The notes below the pieces were generated by a model that did not search any database, was not told the origin of the DNA, and was given only the letters and a program-made list of their open reading frames with translations. Positions 55,602 to 64,000 of a stretch of DNA of 64,000 nt are shown here, piece by piece; positions within the stretch are counted from its first letter, which is position 1; each line of letters starts with the position of its first letter. A program made the position numbers and the translations under genes. This DNA comes from Opisthorchis felineus (taxonomy: Eukaryota > Platyhelminthes > Trematoda > Opisthorchiida > Opisthorchiidae): positions 82,139 through 146,138 of the forward strand of contig SJOL01008500.1 of assembly GCA_004794785.1 (NCBI GenBank). Direction: 5' to 3'.

Positions 55602-58599
55602 AGCAACCCACTCTCATCGCGGCTAATTTTACACTTGAGCTGAGGGAACCAACAAACAATAGTTACGCATGGACGGATTAGCCAACCATTCAGGCACCTT
55701 CACACACTAGTAACCTGAGGGTATTGTCTGATAGGATTTGGGAGGAGGTTGTGCTACTCGTAATTTTTACGAGACAAATCTGGAGACAAATTTTACATCT
55801 ATTTCAGGCACGCTGTTCACACAACCGCGAACAGTTTGAACAACCCTCCCCAAAATTGTAATGATAGTAGTTTTCCGCAGTTAGGTTGAATAAATGGCTC
55901 AATATATTGCAGGATTTTACAAGGAAACGAGGTGGCAGGAAGGAGAATGGAATCAAACTGAAAATGCTATCTGACACATGTTCAGATGAGTGGCAAAACC
56001 CAGTTTACAGAGCGAACAGATCAACCAGACGTACGGGTAAAAAATATTCACAGTGGTGGTGATGTCTCACTGGCAGTATCAAGCTTGTTCCTAGTAGATC
56101 TTTCAATCCGATTCGTGTTTTTGAGCAGTAAGTAAAGTTTGGCGTTTTTATGTGAGATCTTAGCCAGCGAATAGGATCGATCCTTGTTCAAGAGTCGAGA
56201 AGAACTGTACAGCTCTCCCACTCTCCTTTAGAAACGTCGACCACATGCATCTCACGAACCTGTGGGGATATCTGAAATCGCGTCCTTTGGTTGGCAGATT
56301 AACAATATATCAGTTGACCATTAATAGCTAATTAACAGTGCCATTAAATTTCACTCAAAAATGTAGGTTGCTAACTACTTGCAATAGATGATCGACCACT
56401 TTATTGTTAAAATCTACGTTGTATCGTGAAAAATATATCTCGGGGGAAAATTCTGGGAAGCACAAACTAGATACTACATCCCCACAACTCATTCGGCTGA
56501 CCACGATATTTTACACCAGGCACTAAATCCTGAGACGTTGCATGCCTAGATACCTCAAATATAGTGCACCAAAGCCTAAGAGAATTTATTTGTTTACTCT
56601 AGATTTCCGAAACAATTCTGGATTTCTTACGGTAAAATCGGTCAAACGATCATGTTGCACGTGACACCAAAAGTATCTTCCTAATGGTTCACCATAGTGT
56701 GCGCTCCCAAACACCCCGCTGAAAAAGGTCACTCAGTCTAAACTTGTTTTACCCATTAGCTTGGTTACGTTTGCCGGCTGTGCATATAGCAGGTAGGCCT
56801 ATGTGGAGGGCCTGTGTCAGTGAATTAGCTGAACACTAGGACAGACTGGATCACTCGATCATCAGTACACGGTGGTTCAAAGTAAAGTGTGCGACAATGT
56901 ATTACCTGAACTCTTGTGTGTGTGTATTTGTAAAACAATGTTGTACCTGATGCTCAAGGTCTTGACCTTGTTTTCTCGCCTAAGTCTTGGAGGGTAAGGC
57001 CACACACTGATAACTCACCCTTGAGTGACTGATATCTGGGTCCGAGCTGGTCTTAGTGGCTGCTGAGTTGCCTTGCTCCCGTAATATTTTCCTGCACGCC
57101 CGTTTATGTCAACATGTAGCACTCTTATGTATTTGTTTCACTTTGCAATTACGAAATGATCGGTGACCTCTAGGTTTCGTTCAGTTCGTCAGTCTGATAA
57201 TTCACCACATAGTAAACTGACATCTCTACTGAATGTCATTGACCTAAGTTCTGGATTTCTTATCGGCAGGCTTTATTGAATTTTTACTCTGCTTATTTGT
57301 GTCTTCAACTTACGGGGCAACTACCTTCTTTTCATACTTAAAATCAGAGGTTTACCCTTCGCCTGGATTGTCTAGGGTTGCATTCAGGCACACAGACATG
57401 GGACTTCAATAGCGTTTACCATTTCATCCGTCCAAAATCATAATGAAACCAAAGGAGCGTGGTCAGGCAAAGCCTGTACGCAAAGAGTTTGATATTTTCC
57501 AGATCAACTTAAATGGAAAAGCAAGACATTTTCTCTGCGCAACAAACTGTGATTTCTACACCTAAGCAACACAACATTTTTATTGAACCTGATAGAAGAC
57601 TTTCACACTGGATAGTTGAGCAGAGCACAGGAGAACGAGGAGTTGCACAATACACCGGGTGCAATTGTCTTTATTTTTTCGGCTATACGCCATAGAAAAA
57701 AAACAAAAAGAAAACAAGCAAATGAAGCGAAACGAGAGTTTTACCAAGAGGATGTAGAAAGTAAGTCAATCACCAAGGGATTACCAGTGATATGACTGAT
57801 TTCTTCGATCTGCACAATTCCGGTTTCTATCTTCTGAAAGGAATGGATCTAACAAACTGAAGAATCTAACCATCTGTTGTCCTGTACATTAAAACGGGTT
57901 TTTCATGGGACTCCATGAAGCACTATCCAGGAAAAGCATGCGTTTTAACTGCCTGGCAAAATTAATGCTAATAAGCATGAACTATTCCAAACTTTAGTAG
58001 TCTGGGCACGTAAGCGTTGGTTTTGCAGACTAAGCCCGTAAGACTGGACCACTGAAGATTGCAGTATAGTCTGGTAAACTGTGCGGAATCCTTTCGACTT
58101 TCTGACTGAGTGACAAAATAATAGAATTTCACTAAATTATTAGTTTAAACCTAATATAAACAAGCATTTTAATGTGATTAATATACCTGTCTTGATTTAA
58201 ATCACTACATTTACGTCCACAGCCTAGCCGAACGCAGATTAGGGAGTCCTCTAGCCAAGAAATATCGAGAGATCCATACTTAAATTACACCAGAAAGTGC
58301 CATTATTATTCTATGTGCTACATGTACAAGAATCCTTCATAAATCTTTCCATACAAGTCCGAATTCAGTCAAACTCCTCGGTTACACTGACTACAGAAAT
58401 GCTTCTTTTACGCTGAAGGTGGCCTGCAGAGATAATTTTGATTGGAAGAAAACAAAGCAACTCACCCGGAAACGTTGCAGTGCACATCAGAGGGCACCAA
58501 CGTCCTCTCTTAGAAGTCGCGATCTCTGGTCTCCCAGCCACTGGTTTACGCATGCAGAATAGTACGACTCATTCCATTTACCATTTATCCCTAAGCCCC

Positions 58600-58695
58600 A
58601 CTACTCGCCATAACAACGCGCTGATGATGTCACCCCGATTGGTAATGAAACATTTGCAAGCAAATTGTCAAGCTCAGCGAACAAACCAACGACCA
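58600..58695 (+). repeat. Second copy of the 20.4-kb hammerhead-like unit
   Basis: TAACAACGCGCTGATGATGT, then TGGTAATGAAACATTTGCAA and AGCTCAGCGA align with 20452-20525. The stem II inverted repeat has decayed (a C-A mismatch). No flanking duplication was found. Confidence 0.55.
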
Positions 58696-59159
58696 TCTGT
58701 GCTACCCGAGCTAACAACATTCGCTTCAATAAGTTTATAGTCCTAAACCAAACATTTCAATTTTATGGACTGGATGGATATATCGTTCCAGGATATAGTT
58801 TTACGGGAATAAAGCTTGCCAGAAAAATTTGTTTAAAGTGATGTGCTTTAGGGATGAAAGGTCACAGGGTATAGCATTCCGGGACGTGGTGTAGCGCAGA
58901 CGTAGTATCAAGGAAGGAAACACCACTAGAATGTATGGCTGTCCATGTGAAGGCCTGGGACGAAGTATCACACAGCCATTCGAATTGTGTGATTCACGTC
59001 AATGACCCATGTTGATGAGCTCCTTGAGTGACGACTTCTGAGGATTCCTCGATTTAATCACCATTTGAGGGGCAAGTTAACACAAACGTGACACAAACTG
59101 CCTGAATACCAGATGAATGGCAATTTAACCTTTTTAAACGTTACTTAACCCTGCTGTTG

Positions 59160-59270
59160 ATCAGCCACTTGTGGCCGAACAGTTAAGTGTTCAACTACTA
59201 ACCGGAAGGTGTGATTTCTAATCCACCGGGAGGTGTATGAGATGCGAATCCCATACGACTTCCAACGAAG
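59160..59270 (+). repeat. tRNA-like SINE fragment
   Basis: TGGCCGAACAGTTAAG resembles box A and AACCGGAAGGTGTG leads to a box B-like GATTTCTAATCC. The AACCGGAAGGT piece is shared with the SINE at 21655-21812, suggesting related heads. Confidence 0.4.
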
Positions 59271-60372
59271 ATAACTTCGTACCAACTGGCTTTTGAAAGA
59301 AGTTTGACCTCAGTTGCCAGAATAGGTTCAGCCTGAGAGGTTTGAATGACAAAATGAAGATGGCGCTTCATTTTTCGAGCTATTAGAGCACAGAACTAAA
59401 CTAGTCATGTACCATCACGAGCGACCTCGCTCCCTTTGAGTTTTGTAGTCGTGCCACCCGAAGTCAGAAGTGAAATCCTGACATCCGACAGTCTGTGGCT
59501 TTCTACTACTTGCTTAACCGAACAATAGGAACACATTAAATCTGGTTCATGGCACCATGACCTTAGTTGGGTAACTGAGCAGGTTTATGTCAGCGAAATG
59601 ATCGATTACACAATGGGCTGCAAAACTTTAAATTTTAAACATTTGATTTCTCGTTCCGTTCATACTGTAAAATCTGAACTGTTTTATACCTAAAACTTTG
59701 TTTTTTGTTCCCGAATAGCATAATTATCATTTGAATTCGTTTGGGACAACTAAGCATCAGCTTGGGCCAACAACTTACTGGAAACATGCTAAACTTATCA
59801 TATTTTTATCCCGGAGCGAGCAAATAAATCATTGCTCTCCTGTCTGCATGTCTGAATAGAGGAGACAAGCCGTCACCATGACTGTTGCCATAGTTACCGA
59901 GAGAGCGCAATTCAGTTCATGGTTGGGGAAGGCAAGTTGAGTCTCAACTGATGCAGCTTTCAGGGACAGCCAAAGCAGTATTGACCGAAAGAAGGTACTC
60001 TGAGTGGCACGGATATCGGACAAACTTCGAGACATCTAAAAGGTCAGGACGTGAGTTTTAGTGAAATCAACGAAACGATATAAACATACTCCGGAAACTT
60101 ACAGGAAAGTCATCTCCTGTCACGTATGTTCTAGCTATTTCAGGAAATTGGTTGTTACGCCAAGTTATTGCTAGGTTACACAATTTTTTATGAGTCGGAC
60201 GAATGCCCCCGTCAGAAGTGTCGGGTTTGACCGTCAAATTACAGAAAGAGTATTCAGGAGGCGAGCCGTTAGTTATTACTAGATTTCTCTCGGTTAAATT
60301 ATGATCAAGGATAAGCTTAACAATAAACTGGAGGAGAAATGTAAAGGGGGTATGATAATTAGTTTGTTCTAG

Positions 60373-60591
60373 ATGTTGATTTTTCTACCTTTAACAATTT
60401 CAGCTTGCCTTTGCCAACAATACCTGAGTCTCTCCCGAAGAGATGCGTACTTCAGACCTTGGTTCCAGAAGGAACCAAGTCCAAACCATCCGTATCCCCA
60501 ACGCTGTGGTGATTTCCTTCAAACTCTAACCGGTTTTAAAAACTTGGTTAGACTAGGCAGGTTGATGCGGATGAGCTCAACGAATGGATGA
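60373..60591 (+). CDS. Short ORF with signal-like N-terminus, unknown
   Basis: The 72-residue ORF starts MLIFLPLTISACLC, which resembles a signal peptide. It then has a polar, aromatic segment (DAYFRPWFQKEP) and ends with KNLVRLGRLMR, where Gly-Arg could be an amidation and cleavage site. A perfect 9-bp inverted repeat with a 4-base loop lies inside it (60458-60479). No homologue is recognised, and an ORF of this length arises by chance, so it is only a candidate. Confidence 0.15.
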   Translation: MLIFLPLTISACLCQQYLSLSRRDAYFRPWFQKEPSPNHPYPQRCGDFLQTLTGFKNLVRLGRLMRMSSTNG

Positions 60592-61289
60592 CCATGTTTG
60601 CTACTGTACGAACAGCAGCGTTGATGTCCCCTATTTTGTTATCAAGAATCTACTGACCAAGAAACCGACTGACCCATGAATTCAGTTGACGGAAACAAGA
60701 GGAAAACTGTATAGCAGTTAAACCTATCATATCTTATTTTATGGCTAACAATGATGGTAATTTCCGAGCCAGTTTACACTCCCATAAGTTGTTGATCACT
60801 GTCCACCATAGCAACAGTGTAGACAGCAAATCAGATGTCGTAATAACAGTGGGTTGGGTGGATCGTAGAATGTACAAGGTGGGCTTGCTTATAAATAGCT
60901 TAGCAACTGGGCCTTGACAACAGGTGTAGCACAAGCACCAGTGAAATTTTGCGGAACGAGACCTGAGCCACAAACCTGCAACAAGCTGGCACAGAGCGAC
61001 AGGATCAAATTCTGCCTCATGATAAGCCGAACAGTGTTGTACACTTTAATTTCAGTTCAGGTCAGACCCGAACGTATGAACTTAGGTGACAGCCTTTGCC
61101 GTGCTCTTTAATCCCGCTAGCCATTCGTTACTTGATGATTCATTGTGATTTCTACTAGTGTGGAGGCACGGCTACAGTTTCACACATGTAACGTGAGACC
61201 CGTTATTTTTGCAACATGCTGGCTTTTTGTATAATTACCCTGCTAAGCCTGTAGAGAGTTAGAATTACTGATCATAAACGTGCCATGAA

Positions 61290-61860
61290 TGACCTAAGGA
61301 CTGAAGTATTTTGGCTCATAAAAGGTGGCATTTCTAACGATGCAGTTTGCGCGCGTCTACAAAGGCTAGCAGTTAGGGGATCACTGAAATTTTGAGAAGG
61401 GTACTACGGTTCACGCCACAGAGAATGATGGCCGAGGTGGTGGAAATCACCAAGCATCCCAGTGTGAATAGAATAGAAGGCGTAGAACTGGCAAGCGTGT
61501 GGAGAACGGTTTGAGATCAGTCGAGCTGAAACGTGGTGATATGCGTTTATCAGAAAGAGGAGTCATCAACTTCTGTAGCTTAGCTCTGAAGTGCATGAAC
61601 CAAACCGACCAAAAAAATCTGGTAAAGAATAATTTGAAATTTCCCCAACCCATCAACTGTAAGATTTAGAATACAACGCTACCTGACAGGACCCTTTAAC
61701 TGACATTCAACACTGATCCAGCGTGTTAATCTGAAGAGGTCTTACTGAGTAGTTCTCCGTCTGTCTTAATACTTGGCCAGCTTGGTAACCTGCTTACTTG
61801 GCATGACGAAGGTTTTGTGTCAGAAGCGAAACGTTGCCCATTTAAAAACTACCGATTGCT
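61290..61860 (+). mobile_element. Penelope-like element 3' fragment
   Basis: RRVLRFTPQR, then AEVVEITKHPSVNRIEGVEL and ASVWR are homologous to the tail of the element at 16750-18190. The shared 3' motif follows at 61803-61832 (TGACGAAG ... AAGCGAAACGTT). Only the extreme 3' end is present, and the frame is broken after VWRTV. Confidence 0.65.
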
Positions 61861-62149
61861 TCCCAAGCCCTTCTGAAACGATGACTTCTCAATCGGTTCC
61901 AAAGTCTTTTCATTTGGTTGAAGACTGCAGCTGGTCTGAGTAGTGGACGATGTGATGGTGGATGACGTTTAACATAACACATTGGATGCACATTTTTACA
62001 GGCTTTTAGGCCTAGATTGACACACCTTTGCAAGCTGGACTCAAACTAACGTTGCAATCATCCCTAATACTGAAATACATCAAGTAGTTGTTGAGGATGA
62101 GTGCTATTCTTCGTGCTGGTAGTAGCGGTGGTAGTGGTCAGCATATTGA

Positions 62150-62711
62150 ACCACCTCCTGGTGGTGCCGACTGGGTAGCCCGGACGTCAGTCTGGGTGAG
62201 CTAAGGGTTCAGCAATTCCACACACGGCTAACCACCCTGTTTGGTTTCAACGTGCCGGTTACTTTCGACAGTTTACAATACGAATCATCTGGTGCCTCTG
62301 TACCAGTTCCAACCAGTACACAGGAGAGACTTGTGGGGCTCACGTGTGAGGAATGTGACAAGTGCTGCAAATCTAAAACTGGCTTAGTATCCCACCGTCG
62401 AGTTCACATTCACTAAAGTGTTGGCACGAACGTGGTCGTCCAATTGGCCTGCGCTGACTGCTCCCGCCTTTTTCCGACGAAGACTGGCCGGCACGCACAC
62501 CATGTCCAACATAATGCATATAAGCGTGACCGAGTGAAGAATTCCGATGCCCGCTGGTCCCAACAAGAGTCACAATCACTCTTGCGCCTGGCTAACAATA
62601 TATATCCGTCTTGTGACAAATAAACTGCGCTGTTCGTGAGATTGGAGCAATACTTTCCTGATCGATCAGCTTTCAGCATCAAAACCAGGTTACCTGCGCT
62701 TAACTGGCAAG
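62150..62711 (+). mobile_element. R2-like non-LTR retrotransposon N-terminal fragment
   Basis: One frame from about 62150 to 62711 has only two stops (62414 and 62621). It codes for two C2H2 fingers with identical C-x2-C-x12-H-x3-H spacing: CEEC...HRRVH and CADC...HHVQH. A Myb-like segment follows (RWSQQESQSLLRLANNI, then LFVRLEQYFPDRSAFSIKT). Fingers followed by Myb are the DNA-binding N-terminus of R2-type elements, which insert at fixed sites. The reverse transcriptase part is missing because the RTE tail interrupts the sequence at about 62712. Confidence 0.65.
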
Positions 62712-62890
62712 CATCATCACCATCATCATCCTGGACTGCAAGACATCAGTGTTAAACACTGACACTTCGCTGCCGTGCAAACACGATTTATTGGAAAGCC
62801 TTATTGTGAAGAAAAGAATAAAGGTGGAAGGAGAAGGGACATAGTGCTAGCTTAATTCAATCATTCCGAGGCGCTTACACCTCCAGACAC

Positions 62891-63364
62891 TCATTCAGGC
62901 AATCTGGATAGAAACTGACAACTAGATTGCCACTGACATCGGTTGGCAGCCATAACTTGCAGTGTCTCCAACCAGGCGCAGTGTGGATCATGCGATCCCC
63001 ATCCTGGAAGGCGAGTAGCACCGACAACTCCCAAACGTTTCGTAATCTCCTTCATGCCCCCCTGCCATGTCAAGGGTTGGCCACCTCTCTGCTTCCGCCA
63101 CGCTGAATTGGGCACGGAAAACAGCACTGTCTTCGGCAAACGATAGTTCGGCATAAGCGATACATGGCCTAACCAACGCCGCTTCTGGTGCTGGACACAT
63201 TCTTCAATGGAAGTTCCCGTTGCATAACCAAACACTCGCTTTCTAATTGCCTCGTTACGGATTCTCTGACACCAAACTACACGAGCTATGGTCCTGAAAA
63301 GGCGATTGTCGAACACCTGAAGACAATTCAGTTCCGCTGCTCGAACAGCCCAAGTCTCATCCAT
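62891..63364 (-). pseudogene. RTE C-terminal domain remnant
   Basis: The 157-codon frame with MDETWAVRAAEL, IRNEAIRKRVFGYATGTSIE, RRWLGHVSLMPN and [14 protein letters not shown] is the conserved thumb and C-terminal region. Its stop is probably the natural ORF end. It is one frame away from the upstream RT remnant. Confidence 0.75.
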
Positions 63365-63882
63365 ACATCAAAACAGCTCGTACTGTAGCCTGATACACAG
63401 ATTCCTTGAGATTCAGGGACTAGGTAGCTCAAATTAGAAAACGCGACCTTGCAGGTTCGTGCATTGACCTCACCTGTTACACTGCAGTCGGAACTAATGC
63501 AACTCCCAAAGTAGGTTAAACGCCTCACAACTTCGAGTGCATCCCCTTGGATTGTTAGTGGCGTGTTCAGTGACTTAATGTCCAGGAGCATGACCTTACA
63601 CTTTGTGGGTGAAAAGCGCATACCAAGGGTAGCCTGGAATGGTGCGTCCTGCTCTCGAGTCAGTGCTTTACGAGCCACCATAAGGCGACAAAGCACAAGT
63701 GACACCAGCAGTCTCGTTACGACCGGGGTTAAGCTGATCCCCCTGCGGTTATCACACTCACTACAAGACACTTTTTTGAAAATGGGCACTACCCTCTTTT
63801 GTGAGACAGTCTCCTTTCTCCGAACGCAGACGAACAGATCAGACAAGCGGTGACTGAGGATTTTACTCCCGTCATTGAACAA
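63328..63882 (-). pseudogene. RTE reverse transcriptase remnant, N-terminal and post-deletion part
   Basis: A 184-codon open frame joins fingers-region sequence (PIFKKV, RGISLTPVVTRLL) directly to sequence that should follow the catalytic palm (RFSPTKCKVMLLD, ALEVVRRLTYFGSCISSD). The deletion preserves the frame. The end is out of frame with the following ORF. Confidence 0.75.
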
Positions 63883-64000
63883 TGCGGGTGGGAGGTCATG
63901 CGGACCAGAGACTCGGTGGCGGTTGAGAAAACATATACAGTCATAAACCTTCGAGGGGGTTCCACGTTCACCTTCCAGGGTTCTACGTCAAATGTGGGCT

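Larger units (their letters stand above)
55602..61289. other. Mostly non-genic stretch
   Basis: Besides the copies at 58600 and 59160 and the short ORF at 60373, nothing coding is recognised. If the - strand exon pair at 54727-55601 is real, its first exons may be here. Confidence 0.4.
62712..64000 (-). mobile_element. RTE-clade non-LTR retrotransposon, internally deleted, runs off the window
   Basis: The - strand reads in from beyond 64000. PPALFNDGSKILSHRLSDLF, VVPIFKKVSCSECDNRRGIS and LTPVVTRLLVSLVLCRL form the RT N-terminal blocks. Next come GMRFSPTKCKVMLLD, RRLTYFGSCISSD and FDNRLFRTIARV, then RRWLGHVSLMPNYRLPK and [18 protein letters not shown]. Between DAPFQATL and GMRFSP the palm region with the YADD motif is missing, an internal deletion. 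A frameshift lies near 63370. The 3' tail ends at about 62712 in ATG-type repeats. The element is non-functional. Confidence 0.85.

Noticed and set aside
1..64000. CRISPR arrays, bacterial operons, rRNA or canonical tRNA genes
   Set aside because: No regularly spaced repeats, Shine-Dalgarno-led gene strings or intact cloverleaf genes were seen. The tRNA-like sequences are degraded SINE heads.

Overview
This window is eukaryotic. Its genes are split by GT-AG introns, intergenic DNA is long and non-coding, there are microsatellites, and there are many fragments of non-LTR, Penelope-like and SINE retroelements. A flatworm, most likely a digenean trematode, fits best: the SINEs carry a tRNA-like head and a hammerhead ribozyme in the style of the schistosome Sm-alpha family. 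The antisense tRNA-type SINE at 21655-21812 resembles, from memory only, a repeat behind many spurious proteins in opisthorchiid liver-fluke annotations. No bacterial operons, rRNA, canonical tRNA genes or CRISPR arrays were seen. Nearly all of the short ORFs look like chance ORFs.

Layout. At 1-8.9 kb there is mostly non-coding DNA, with a degenerate hammerhead motif near 463, a run of 32 G at 1771 and an RTE-like retrotransposon relic at 5640-6525. From about 8.9 to 23.4 kb lies the main gene, on the + strand: a DOMON plus cytochrome b561 protein of the ferric-chelate reductase 1 (FRRS1) type. Six exons join in phase and end at a TAA at 23431-23433; the 5' end is unresolved. Its introns hold an antisense Penelope-like element (about 16.75-18.2 kb), a 164-bp insertion with 14-bp flanking direct repeats (20.37-20.53 kb), a tRNA-type SINE (21.65-21.81 kb) and a hammerhead SINE (22.64-22.80 kb). 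At 26.9 kb there is a second copy of that SINE with exactly 17 nt removed from the ribozyme core. At 27.6 kb lies a 147-bp ATAC microsatellite.

At 30340-31099 (+) a compact four-exon gene encodes an NPC2-like (ML domain) secreted sterol-binding protein of about 148 residues with all six family cysteines; part of exon 3 looks better in another frame. From 31 to 61 kb almost nothing is recognisable. It holds a small dispersed repeat family, a 24-bp perfect palindrome at 46342, an orphan RTE 3' tail at 47757, a phase-compatible pair of candidate exons on the - strand at 54727-55601, and a short ORF with a hydrophobic N-terminus at 60373. At 61.3-64 kb there is a retroelement cluster: a Penelope 3' end, the N-terminus of an R2-like element (two C2H2 fingers plus a Myb-like segment), and an RTE-clade element on the - strand whose 3' tail interrupts it.

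The two genes are not functionally linked: one is a predicted transmembrane electron-transfer protein, the other a predicted lipid carrier. The most unusual content is the set of hammerhead-like motifs in SINEs and Penelope-type elements, at different stages of decay.
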